The notes beneath the pieces are model-generated. The model was not told the DNA's origin. It searched no databases and saw only the letters and a program-made list of their open reading frames with translations. Source: Pasteurella sp049941595 (GTDB taxonomy: Bacteria > Pseudomonadota > Gammaproteobacteria > Enterobacterales > Pasteurellaceae). From it: 64,000 nucleotides of DNA. Positions 44,985 through 53,398 of the stretch are shown here, piece by piece. The number at the start of each line of letters is the position of its first letter. Positions within the stretch are counted from its first letter, which is position 1. The position numbers were made by a program, and so were the translations under genes. The DNA lies in contig JBNFNA010000004.1 in the NCBI GenBank assembly GCA_049941595.1, positions 329,871 to 393,870 of the forward strand, in the 5' to 3' direction.

Positions 44985-46580
44985 TTAATCTTCCAGCTTA
45001 GTGCCGTAGAAGTAGCTATAACCAAATGGGCTTTGTTTATAGTCTTTCACGCGTGGGCTGAGCGCCGTGTTGGTGATAGAGTGTGCTACAGTGATCCAAG
45101 GAGCCTGTTCTTTAGCTATCACTTGGGCTTTTTTGTACAACTCTGCACGTTCTGCTTGGCTAGATAAACTAATCGCTTTATTTAATAATGCATCAAATTC
45201 AGGATTGCTCCAGCGTGCATAGTTACTGTTGCCAATATTTTCACTGCCTAATAATGGTGATAAGAAGTTATCAGGATCCCCATTATCGCCAGACCAACCG
45301 TAAGTGCCAGCAGTGAGTTCGCCTGCTTTGGTGCGTTTAATGTAATCTCCCCATTCATAGCTGACGAGTTTCGCTTTTACACCGACTTTCGCCCAGTCCG
45401 TTTGGATAACCTCCGCCATACGACGTGGGTTCGGGTTTGAGGCCCGCACAACTGGTTGCACCCAAATTTCGGTTTCAAATCCATTTGGATAACCGGCTTC
45501 GGCTAAAAGTTGTTTCGCTTTTTCAATATCAAAAGGATAGTCTTGCACCGCATCGTTATAGCTCCAAATTGTTGGTGGCAATACGTTTTTTGCCATTACG
45601 CCAGCCCCTTGGTAAACCACATCGATAATGGCTTGTTTATCTGTGGCATAGTTTAGTGCTTGACGTACTTTCACGTTATCAAACGGTGCTTTTTCAGTGT
45701 TAAAGGCAATATAAGCGATATTTAAGCCTTCTTTTGACATTAATTGTACTTTAGGATCGGCTTTCATTTTCGCTAAGTCCGCAATATTTGGAAAGTCGAT
45801 CATATCGCAGCTACCTGCTTGTAACTTGGCATAACGCGTGCTTGCATCTGGGACTATATCGAAAATTAAGCGGTCGATCTCTGCTTTTGGTTTCCAATAT
45901 TCAGGGTTAGCGAAGAAACGGATTTTTTGCTCAAGTTGATAGCCAGCAAAAATGAAAGGCCCCGTGCCAATTGGCGTAGTATCTACTTTTTCAGGCGTAC
46001 CTGCTTTCATCATCTTATCTGCATATTCAGCAGAATAGATTGAGATAAAATCCATTCCTAAACTGGCTAAAAATGTGGCATCCGGTTTGTTTAATGTGAT
46101 TTTAACGGTGTAATCATCCACTTTTTCAACAGCTTTCAATAGTTTTGGAAACTTCATTGCGTTGAAGTAAGGATAAGTACCTTTGGATACAGAGTGATAA
46201 GGGTGTTCTTTATCTAATTGGCGATGGAAAGAGAAAATCACATCATCAGCATTAAATTCTCGGCTTGGTTTGTATTCTTTTGTTGTATGGAATTTCACGC
46301 CTTTGCGTAAATTAAAGGTGTAAGTTAAACCATCATCACTAATTTGCCAGCTTTCTGCAAGTGCGGGTTCAATATCTGTTGAGCCACGTTTAAACTCAAC
46401 CAGGCGGTTATAGACTTGTTGTGAACTGGCATTATAAGAAATACCTTCCATAACAAGAACAGGGCTAAAGCTACTTGGTGCCCGACTGACACAGTTAATA
46501 AAGGTTTTATTAGCAGCTTGTGCTGTGTTGATAGCAAATAAGCCAGCTGCAATTAAAGAAAGTTTTGTTGTTAATTTCAT
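44985..46580 (-). CDS. dppA: DppA/HbpA-like periplasmic peptide-binding protein
   Basis: This 531-residue SBP family 5 protein has signal peptide ending NTAQA and no lipobox. It matches E. coli DppA throughout (SSQQVYNRLVEFKRGSTDIEPALAESW, ADDVIFSFHRQLD, IGTGPF, DNVKVRQALNYATDKQAI, WSGDNGDPDNFLSPLLGS). The match to H. influenzae HbpA/GbpA, a heme- or glutathione-binding member feeding DppBCDF, looks even closer, but HbpA is a lipoprotein. Ligand could be dipeptide, heme or glutathione. No permease genes adjoin, as in H. influenzae where the binding protein is encoded apart. Confidence 0.9.
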   Translation of the reverse strand: MKLTTKLSLIAAGLFAINTAQAANKTFINCVSRAPSSFSPVLVMEGISYNASSQQVYNRLVEFKRGSTDIEPALAESWQISDDGLTYTFNLRKGVKFHTTKEYKPSREFNADDVIFSFHRQLDKEHPYHSVSKGTYPYFNAMKFPKLLKAVEKVDDYTVKITLNKPDATFLASLGMDFISIYSAEYADKMMKAGTPEKVDTTPIGTGPFIFAGYQLEQKIRFFANPEYWKPKAEIDRLIFDIVPDASTRYAKLQAGSCDMIDFPNIADLAKMKADPKVQLMSKEGLNIAYIAFNTEKAPFDNVKVRQALNYATDKQAIIDVVYQGAGVMAKNVLPPTIWSYNDAVQDYPFDIEKAKQLLAEAGYPNGFETEIWVQPVVRASNPNPRRMAEVIQTDWAKVGVKAKLVSYEWGDYIKRTKAGELTAGTYGWSGDNGDPDNFLSPLLGSENIGNSNYARWSNPEFDALLNKAISLSSQAERAELYKKAQVIAKEQAPWITVAHSITNTALSPRVKDYKQSPFGYSYFYGTKLED

Positions 46581-46771
46581 TGAGCCTCCTCGTCGTGAAA
46601 TAGCACCTCAGTAATGTATAAAGGGCTATATTAAAATAACTCGATAGAATGGACAAAAGAACTTCAAGTTTTAATTTATAACGAGTTGGTATAAATGTGA
46701 ACGAAAATTATCGTTAAATCATAAAAGTGTGGGATTGCCCGCAATCTTTGTTTGATTTGTTCAAATCTAAA

Positions 46772-46852
46772 TCGCCAATCAGAATGAAATATGTTAGAAT
46801 TCCCGACCGCACTTTTGTCTTATTCAGAGTAGGAATGAGCCTAAAGTGCGGT
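46772..46852 (+). promoter_or_regulatory. Putative thrS promoter and leader hairpin
   Basis: TCGCCA (46772-46777) and TAGAAT (46795-46800) with 17-base spacing form a plausible promoter. Immediately downstream ACCGCACTTT (46806-46815) pairs with AAAGTGCGGT (46843-46852), two uptake signals in inverse, followed by TTTATTTTT. Because no plus-strand gene lies upstream for 1.8 kb, the hairpin is in the thrS leader rather than ending another transcript. Confidence 0.5.
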
Positions 46853-46881
46853 TTATTTTTGAGAAATTTTAGTCAAAACAA

Positions 46882-46902
46882 GTAACCTCTCGTATGGGTT
46901 AC
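46882..46902 (+). promoter_or_regulatory. thrS translational operator, tRNA-Thr anticodon-arm mimic
   Basis: GTAACCT (46882-46888) pairs with GGGTTAC (46896-46902), including one U-G pair, around the 7-base loop CTCGTAT. The loop has the anticodon-loop pattern U33-CGU-A37, with CGU, a threonine anticodon, at 46891-46893, that is 30 to 28 bases before the thrS start. In E. coli ThrRS represses its own mRNA by binding a leader arm with CGU at -32 to -30, so this is very likely the same control. The AAAGGA ribosome site lies 6 bases after the stem. Confidence 0.87.
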
Positions 46903-46920
46903 CACTGTAAAGGAAAATGT

Positions 46921-48852
46921 ATGCCTATTATTACTTTGCCTGACGGTTCACAGCGTCAGTTTGAACAACCTGTTTCTGTGATGGATGTTGCAGCTAGCAT
47001 TGGTGCTGGCCTTGCAAAAGCTTGTATTGCTGGTCGTGTAAATGGCGATCGTAAAGATGCTTGTGACGTTATCACAAATGACAGTAGCTTAGAGATTATT
47101 ACCGCAAAAGATGAAGACGGTTTAGAAATTATTCGTCACTCTTGTGCGCACTTATTGGGTCACGCAATTAAGCAATTATTCCCAAATGTGAAAATGGCGA
47201 TTGGTCCAACAATCGACAACGGTTTTTATTATGACGTGGATTTAGACCGCTCTTTAACGCAAGAAGATTTAGATGCGTTAGAAAAACGTATGCTTGAGCT
47301 GGCTAAAACCAATTATGATGTAGTGAAAAAAGTGGTGAGCTGGCAAGAAGCTCGTGATACTTTTGAGCAACGTGGCGAGCCATACAAAATGGCAATTTTA
47401 GATGAAAACATCGACCGTTGCGACACACCTGCACTTTACCATCACGAAGAATATATCGATATGTGTCGTGGTCCACACGTACCAAATATGCGTTTCTGCC
47501 ATCACTTCAAATTAATGAAAGTGGCAGGTGCATACTGGCGTGGTGACAGCAAAAATAAAATGTTACAACGTATCTACGGTACGGCTTGGGCAGATAAAAA
47601 ACAATTAAGCGAATATTTAACCCGTTTAGAAGAAGCGGCAAAACGTGACCACCGTAAAATTGGTAAAGCATTAGATTTGTATCATATGCAAGAAGAAGCA
47701 CCGGGTATGGTGTTCTGGCACAATGACGGTTGGACAATTTTCCGCGAGCTTGAAACTTTCGTTCGTACTAAATTAAAAGAGTACGATTACCAAGAAGTGA
47801 AAGGTCCATTTATGATGGATCGAGTATTATGGGAAAAAACAGGTCACTGGCAAAACTACGGTGATTTAATGTTCACCACACAATCAGAAAACCGTGAATA
47901 TGCGATCAAACCAATGAACTGTCCAGGTCACGTACAAATTTTCAACCAAGGTTTGAAATCTTATCGTGATTTACCAATTCGTATGGCTGAGTTTGGTTCT
48001 TGTCACCGTAACGAGCCATCTGGTTCATTACACGGCTTAATGCGTGTTCGTGGTTTCACCCAAGATGACGCACACATTTTCTGTACGGAAGATCAAATTG
48101 AAAGCGAAGTAACTTCTTGTATCAAGATGGTTTACGACATTTACAGCACATTTGGTTTCCAAAATATCCAAGTGAAATTGTCAACTCGTCCAGAAAAACG
48201 TATTGGTGCAGATGAAATGTGGGATCGTGCAGAAGCAGGCCTTGCTGCAGCATTAGCACACAACGGTCTTGAATATGAAATTCAAGAAGGTGAGGGCGCA
48301 TTCTACGGTCCGAAAATTGAGTTCGCATTACGTGACTGTTTAGATCGTGAATGGCAGTGCGGTACAATTCAGTTAGACTTTGCATTACCGGGTCGCTTAA
48401 ATGCGTCTTATGTTGCAGAAGATAACGATCGCCGTACACCAGTAATGATTCACCGCGCGATTTTAGGCTCTATCGAGCGTTTCATCGGGATTATTACCGA
48501 AGAATACGCAGGTTTCTTCCCAGCGTGGTTAGCACCGACACAAGCAGTGGTAATGAACATTACCGATTCACAATCTGAATATGTACAAAAAGTTGTGAAA
48601 ACTTTATCTGACGCAGGTTTACGTGTGAAATCAGATTTACGTAACGAAAAAATCGGTTTCAAAATCCGCGAACACACCTTACGCCGCGTACCATATATGC
48701 TCGTTTGTGGTGATAAAGAAATCGAAGCAGGCAAAGTGGCTGTGCGTACCCGTAAAGGTGCAGACCTCGGCACATTCACCATTGAAGAATTCTTAGAAAT
48801 TCTGAAAAAACAAGTGAAAGCACGTGAATTGAAATTACTTGGTGAAGAGTAG
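46921..48852 (+). CDS. thrS: Threonyl-tRNA synthetase
   Basis: ThrRS charges tRNA-Thr and edits mischarged serine. The start at 46921 gives 643 residues (E. coli 642) starting MPIITLPDGSQRQF and has AAAGGA upstream; the earlier frame start at 46894 lies inside the operator hairpin and is rejected. The TGS domain occupies about 1-61, the editing domain about 62-225 (HSCAHLLGHAIK, DMCRGPHVPN) and the class II catalytic core about 240-535 (MNCPGHVQIF, RMAEFGSCHRNEPSG, RGFTQDDAHIFC). The anticodon-binding domain follows to the end. It is not adjacent to infC, unlike in E. coli. Confidence 0.98.
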   Translation: MPIITLPDGSQRQFEQPVSVMDVAASIGAGLAKACIAGRVNGDRKDACDVITNDSSLEIITAKDEDGLEIIRHSCAHLLGHAIKQLFPNVKMAIGPTIDNGFYYDVDLDRSLTQEDLDALEKRMLELAKTNYDVVKKVVSWQEARDTFEQRGEPYKMAILDENIDRCDTPALYHHEEYIDMCRGPHVPNMRFCHHFKLMKVAGAYWRGDSKNKMLQRIYGTAWADKKQLSEYLTRLEEAAKRDHRKIGKALDLYHMQEEAPGMVFWHNDGWTIFRELETFVRTKLKEYDYQEVKGPFMMDRVLWEKTGHWQNYGDLMFTTQSENREYAIKPMNCPGHVQIFNQGLKSYRDLPIRMAEFGSCHRNEPSGSLHGLMRVRGFTQDDAHIFCTEDQIESEVTSCIKMVYDIYSTFGFQNIQVKLSTRPEKRIGADEMWDRAEAGLAAALAHNGLEYEIQEGEGAFYGPKIEFALRDCLDREWQCGTIQLDFALPGRLNASYVAEDNDRRTPVMIHRAILGSIERFIGIITEEYAGFFPAWLAPTQAVVMNITDSQSEYVQKVVKTLSDAGLRVKSDLRNEKIGFKIREHTLRRVPYMLVCGDKEIEAGKVAVRTRKGADLGTFTIEEFLEILKKQVKARELKLLGEE

Positions 48853-48870
48853 TTTTATTAGTTATTAGCA

Positions 48871-48906
48871 AACACCGTTTGTATAGACACAAACGGTGTT
48901 TTTTTA
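48871..48906 (+). terminator. Terminator of thrS
   Basis: AACACCGTTTGT (48871-48882) pairs perfectly with ACAAACGGTGTT (48889-48900) around ATAGAC, followed by TTTTTT. Confidence 0.92.
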
Positions 48907-49106
48907 TGGAAAATATTTGTATGCGACATAAAATGTCGTATAAGATGCGTATTATTTTATTTGCAAAGTGATTATTTTATTTTTAATTAAGCTATTAAAA
49001 TAAGACTTAGCATATATTAGTAATATATTTGATTTAGATAATGCTTAAATAGTAAATTTTTAGTAGTATCTGTGAGATGTTTTTTTAACCAACAATAGGA
49101 TGGCAT

Positions 49107-50441
49107 ATGCGAGAAGGATTTTCTTATGGAATAGAAAATATAGATAAAATTTTTTCTCTTCCTTTAAAAATACCTAACTACCAAAGACCTTATAAATGGT
49201 CTAAGGAACACACTTCACAACTACTTGAAGATTTATTTGCGCACTTTCAAGAATCAAGACCATATCGTATTGGTACGATTGTTTTACATCAAGATAATGA
49301 CTTGCTTAATATTGTTGATGGGCAGCAAAGAATTACTACATTAGCCATCTTACTTCACTTTTTAAAAGAAAATAATATTGCGGAAAATTTTTTATCTGAT
49401 GAGAGATATTTTCATAGCGAGAGTATCGAACATTTAAAAGAAAACGCAGAGATTATTGAATACTTCGTTCAGTATAACGCTGAATTTAAAGATAGTTTTT
49501 ATGATTTTATTCTTAAAAAGTGTTCAATGGTTTATGTGAAATTAACTTCTTTGGAGGAAGCATTTCAATTTTTTGATTCGCAAAATGCAAGGGGAAAGTC
49601 ACTAGCACCTTATGATTTATTAAAAGCGTATCATTTGCGATCTTTAAGCATTGAAAAAAGCTCAGAAGTTCTAGATTGTGTCGAAAAATGGGAAAATGCA
49701 GTTTCTCCAACAGATGGGAAAGGAAGTTTAGACTTAATTATTAGTAAATTATTATTTCGCTTAAGACAATGGCATCTAGGAAACGATGGGGAAATATTCA
49801 ATAATAAAGATATTGATATTTTCAAAGGGGTAAATGAAGAGTGCGTATATCCTTATTTAGCCACATCAAAAGCAAGTTTGGCCTTATTTAATATGAGTAA
49901 ACAAAATCCATTTATCTATAAATCTCATTTGCCATTTAATATCCAACAGACCATCATTAATGGTAAGTCATTTTTTTGGTTTGTTGAGCATTATAGAAAT
50001 CTTGAAAACAAACTGTTTAATTCTAAAAATGGGGAATTGTTAAATTATTCAGTACAAAATAACCAGAATTATATTGATTTTACTACCAATTATAAAGGTT
50101 CTGATAGAACTGGTGATAGATATGTTCAAAATCTGTTTAAATGTGCTGTACTTGCCTATTATGACAAGTTTGCTGAAGATGGTCTGGATATAGCATTGGA
50201 TAGGGCATTACGTTGGGCATTTAGTTTACGTTTGGAGCATCAAAGTGTAAGGTATAGAACGATTGAGAATGAAGGGAAGAATCGAAATGGTTTACTCACA
50301 TTAATTGTTCAAGCGAAGGAGCCTAAAGATATTTTGCGATATATTCCACCTAAAGTAAAAGAAGCTAAATGTACAAAAGCCGATGAGTTAAAAACATTTT
50401 TTGGAGTTAAAAAGGAACACTCAAATGAGCGGAAAAATTAA
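49107..50441 (+). CDS. DUF262 protein, first gene of a GmrSD-like pair
   Basis: This 444-residue protein starts at 49107 with AGGATGG upstream. It has the DUF262 (GmrS-N-like) signatures IPNYQRPYKW at residues 22-31 and DGQQRITTL at 71-79, a ParB/Srx-fold core associated with nucleotide binding in type IV restriction proteins. The C-terminal half carries no HNH motif that I can see and ends in a Lys-rich tail. Its stop overlaps the next gene by 17 bases, so the pair is co-translated. The region is AT-rich and lacks exact uptake signals. Defence against modified phage DNA is inferred from the family. Confidence 0.85.
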   Translation: MREGFSYGIENIDKIFSLPLKIPNYQRPYKWSKEHTSQLLEDLFAHFQESRPYRIGTIVLHQDNDLLNIVDGQQRITTLAILLHFLKENNIAENFLSDERYFHSESIEHLKENAEIIEYFVQYNAEFKDSFYDFILKKCSMVYVKLTSLEEAFQFFDSQNARGKSLAPYDLLKAYHLRSLSIEKSSEVLDCVEKWENAVSPTDGKGSLDLIISKLLFRLRQWHLGNDGEIFNNKDIDIFKGVNEECVYPYLATSKASLALFNMSKQNPFIYKSHLPFNIQQTIINGKSFFWFVEHYRNLENKLFNSKNGELLNYSVQNNQNYIDFTTNYKGSDRTGDRYVQNLFKCAVLAYYDKFAEDGLDIALDRALRWAFSLRLEHQSVRYRTIENEGKNRNGLLTLIVQAKEPKDILRYIPPKVKEAKCTKADELKTFFGVKKEHSNERKN

Positions 50442-52290
50442 AGAACTTAATATTTTAACGCTATTAACACAGGATGATTATATTATCCCTATTTATCAGC
50501 GTAATTATGCTTGGGGAAAAGATGAAATAGAGTTATTAATTCAAGATATTAAAATTGCATCAGAAAATAAAGAAAACAATAATTACTATATTGGTAGTTT
50601 AATTGTTTATCAAAGAGATGATGGTAAATTTGAGGTTATTGATGGTCAGCAACGTTTAACAACTCTACATATTCTAGCACTGGCTTGCGATATTCGACGT
50701 AATAATAACTTGAGTTTTGAGCATAGAAGAAGTTCTGATGAGAGTTTTAAAAATATTGAAAATAAAGATCTACGGTATGCTTCTAATCTTGAAATAGGCT
50801 TTCAATATGCACAATCTGAATTAGACAAGCTATTCGGCAAACAACCTGAGGAATTAATAAGATTTAAGAATTTTTTACAGAACAATGTCATTATTCTACG
50901 AACTCAAGTTCCGCCTGAAACAGATCTCAATCATTATTTTGAAATAATGAATAATCGAGGAGAGCAATTGGAAAAACACGAAGTGTTGAAATCTAGTTTA
51001 ATGTCTGTATTGAACCTTGATGATCAAAATGTGTTTGCTACGATTTGGGATGCCTGCTCCGATATGAATCGATATGCAGTAGCAAGCTTTAAAAAATCGG
51101 ATAGAGATAAGCTTTTCTTTAAAGATAAAGAGTTGAATATAACATATTTTGATGCATTTAAATCTTTTGATGAAATTAAAAGTGTAATGAGTAAATCTAG
51201 TTCTGAAAACACAAATAGTGTTCATCAAGAAAACACAGAGGAGTGTACTCAGGGAATATCTAATATTCTGTCAGTTATTAGGAATCAAAATAGTAAATCC
51301 TCAAAATCTAATGATAATAGTACGGAGAGATTCAATTCAGTCATTAACTTTTCTAATTTCTTAATACATGTATTGAGATTATATTTAGAACAAGCGAATA
51401 AAACGGCGAGTTCAATCGAAAAAATCTCTCTAGATGATAAGTTCCTATTGGCACATTTTGATTCTTTGGTGAAAGAAAATAACCCTGATGAAGTTAAGAA
51501 ATTTGCATTTATTTTGTTAAAGACAAGATTTTTATTTGATTTATATGTTGTGAAAACAGACTCTACTGGGAAAGAACATTGGACTTTAAAAAAGCCACAA
51601 TACGATACTTATAAAAATACATTTGATAAGCAAACAGAACAAACTAAACAAACCAGTGTGTTGATGATCTTATCAATGTTCCATACAGCTTACCCTAGTA
51701 GAAATTATAAAAACTGGCTTTATGCTGTGTTAAGAGGTTTGGTTCTGAAAAAATGGAGTAGAGCGCAGTATCTTGAGAAATTAGAAGAACTAAGTGATCG
51801 TTTTTATTTTAATGTTTATCAAAATGACCAAAGTTTTTTTGATGTTATCTATAATGAGCCTGATATTTTAGATTCCTCAGAAGAAAAGGATAAGGAAATA
51901 TTGCATTGTGGTGTCAACGTCAACCATTTTATATTTAATCGACTAGATTACTTATTATGGAAGCAAGAAAAAGATGACGAGTTTAGATTTACTTTTAGAG
52001 GTTCTGTAGAGCATTACTATCCACAAACGCCTATTGATGGAATAGAACCGTTAAAAGATGATGTATTGAATGATTTTGGCAATCTTTGTTTGGTGAGCCG
52101 AGAGAAAAATGCGAAATTAAGTAACCATACTCCTCAAGCGAAAAAAGATTATTATTTAAAATCAGGTAAGTATGATAGTTTGAAGCAAAAAAGAATGATG
52201 GAAAGTTCTTCTTGGGGGGAAAATGATATTCGTGCGCATAGTGCTAAAATGATTGAAATTCTCAATCAGAAAACCCATACTCAACAGTAA
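50425..52290 (+). CDS. DUF262-DUF1524 (HNH) protein, second gene of a GmrSD-like pair
   Basis: The preferred start at 50425 (AAAAAGGA at 50408-50415) gives 621 residues; a TTG at 50401 is the longest reading. The N-terminal DUF262 core has IPIYQRNYAW at 21-30 and DGQQRLTTL at 73-81. The C-terminal DUF1524 nuclease domain has VEHYYPQ with His530 and GNLCLVSREKNAKLSNH around 552-567, the His-Asn pattern of the GmrD/HNH family. The middle, about 200-500, is alpha-helical and charged. It should be the effector nuclease of the pair. A strong terminator follows. Confidence 0.88.
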   Translation: MSGKIKELNILTLLTQDDYIIPIYQRNYAWGKDEIELLIQDIKIASENKENNNYYIGSLIVYQRDDGKFEVIDGQQRLTTLHILALACDIRRNNNLSFEHRRSSDESFKNIENKDLRYASNLEIGFQYAQSELDKLFGKQPEELIRFKNFLQNNVIILRTQVPPETDLNHYFEIMNNRGEQLEKHEVLKSSLMSVLNLDDQNVFATIWDACSDMNRYAVASFKKSDRDKLFFKDKELNITYFDAFKSFDEIKSVMSKSSSENTNSVHQENTEECTQGISNILSVIRNQNSKSSKSNDNSTERFNSVINFSNFLIHVLRLYLEQANKTASSIEKISLDDKFLLAHFDSLVKENNPDEVKKFAFILLKTRFLFDLYVVKTDSTGKEHWTLKKPQYDTYKNTFDKQTEQTKQTSVLMILSMFHTAYPSRNYKNWLYAVLRGLVLKKWSRAQYLEKLEELSDRFYFNVYQNDQSFFDVIYNEPDILDSSEEKDKEILHCGVNVNHFIFNRLDYLLWKQEKDDEFRFTFRGSVEHYYPQTPIDGIEPLKDDVLNDFGNLCLVSREKNAKLSNHTPQAKKDYYLKSGKYDSLKQKRMMESSSWGENDIRAHSAKMIEILNQKTHTQQ

Positions 52291-52318
52291 GTTGATGAGA
52301 TTATCTTTCTTTTGAAAC

Positions 52319-52351
52319 AAAAAAGTGCGGTAAAAATTACCGCACTTTTTT
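52319..52351. terminator. Uptake-signal-pair terminator after the DUF262 cassette
   Basis: AAAAGTGCGGTAA (52321-52333) pairs perfectly with TTACCGCACTTTT (52337-52349) around a 3-base loop, with A and T runs outside. It serves both the cassette and the convergent TSUP gene. Confidence 0.92.
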
Positions 52352-52372
52352 ATTGTTTGCTTATTGACTTGT

Positions 52373-53173
52373 CTATTTCATCATGTGTGCGATGAGCATA
52401 TAGCCTGCGATGACTAATAAAATGATGCCTAAGAGTTTTCTGGCAACATCTGGGTGTAAAATGCCACGGATTTTCATTGAGAGAAAGCTGGTGGCGAATG
52501 AGCTTAATACGACAATCGCAACCACTGAAAAATTCACATAACCAATTTGCCAGCCATAATCTAAATGAAATGGTGGGGTTTTAGATAAGTAACCATATAA
52601 GCTACCAAGCCCACCAATCACCATCATATAGTTAGTATAAGGGGCGATTTGATGGGGTTTGACGCTACGGAGTTGTCCAATTAATGGTGCCATAATTGAA
52701 CCGCCGCCAATACCTGTCATTCCTGCCACAGTGCCACCAAATAAGCATAATCCTGCACCTTTGAGATTTTCATTTTTTTCGACACCATCAGTTTTGGTTG
52801 GTTTTTGGAAAAAAATAGTGCGGATCGCCAATATAGTTAACACACTAATAAAAACAACGATAATGAAAATATCAGGCAAGTAGAAACTGGCCTCAAAGCC
52901 TAATTGTACACCAATAATCATCCCCACAGACCAAAGTAGCATTGCTTTAAAATTAATTTGGATTTTTTGTTTGTAGAAGTAAGTTAAATTAATTAATGCA
53001 GATCCAATCACAATCGTCAGTGAGGTTGCAGCAACCATTTGTAAGGGGAATTCAGGAAAGAGGGTATATAAGATGGGAACCATCAACACACCACCGCCAA
53101 TCCCAAATATAGCGGACATTAGATTTGTCATTACGCCGCATATAATAAGGATAAAAATTAACTGTAAACTCAT
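52373..53173 (-). CDS. TSUP-family anion exporter (TauE/SafE type)
   Basis: This 266-residue inner-membrane protein has about eight hydrophobic helices and the duplicated TSUP motif, IFGIGGGVLMVPIL at about 22-35 and MTGIGGGSIMAPLIG at about 148-162. Relatives export sulfite, sulfoacetate or other small organic or sulfur anions. It is divergent from the sulfatase-locus symporter and shares its 225-base promoter region. Export of sulfate or sulfite released by the sulfatase is an attractive inference, not shown by the sequence. Confidence 0.85.
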   Translation of the reverse strand: MSLQLIFILIICGVMTNLMSAIFGIGGGVLMVPILYTLFPEFPLQMVAATSLTIVIGSALINLTYFYKQKIQINFKAMLLWSVGMIIGVQLGFEASFYLPDIFIIVVFISVLTILAIRTIFFQKPTKTDGVEKNENLKGAGLCLFGGTVAGMTGIGGGSIMAPLIGQLRSVKPHQIAPYTNYMMVIGGLGSLYGYLSKTPPFHLDYGWQIGYVNFSVVAIVVLSSFATSFLSMKIRGILHPDVARKLLGIILLVIAGYMLIAHMMK

Positions 53174-53224
53174 AGAATGACTCCATTTTTTATTGCATTA
53201 TGCCTGTGCATTGATGCATAAACT

Positions 53225-53240
53225 TATGATCGCGCTCATA
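53225..53240. promoter_or_regulatory. TATGA-N6-TCATA palindrome 1
   Basis: TATGA at 53225-53229 and TCATA at 53236-53240 are separated by 6 bases, the geometry of Crp/Fnr-family sites. It lies 52 bases upstream of the TSUP start and may act on that promoter. An identical pair occurs at 53297-53312. Confidence 0.5.
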
Positions 53241-53273
53241 TCTCAAAAAATTTTTTTAACTCTGATTAAAATC

Positions 53274-53289
53274 TGTGATCAAACTCACG
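53274..53289. promoter_or_regulatory. CRP-like site in the divergent sulfatase promoter
   Basis: TGTGA-TCAAAC-TCACG matches the CRP consensus TGTGA-N6-TCACA except for one base. It lies about 62 bases before the transcription start predicted from TATTAT at 53331-53336, a class I activator position. Confidence 0.65.
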
Positions 53290-53296
53290 ATGGTTA

Positions 53297-53312
53297 TATG
53301 ATGATTATCATA
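53297..53312. promoter_or_regulatory. TATGA-N6-TCATA palindrome 2
   Basis: TATGA at 53297-53301 and TCATA at 53308-53312 with a 6-base spacer. Its centre is about 40 bases upstream of the start predicted for the symporter gene, which is the class II activator position. A weak Fur-box resemblance (TGATTATCA core) is an alternative reading. Confidence 0.5.
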
Positions 53313-53398
53313 AGTCTTCATTTTCGGCTGTATTATCCTAATACTGTATCTTTTTAGATGCCTCTATTGTGGACTAAATATAAGAAAAGGAGGACGTT

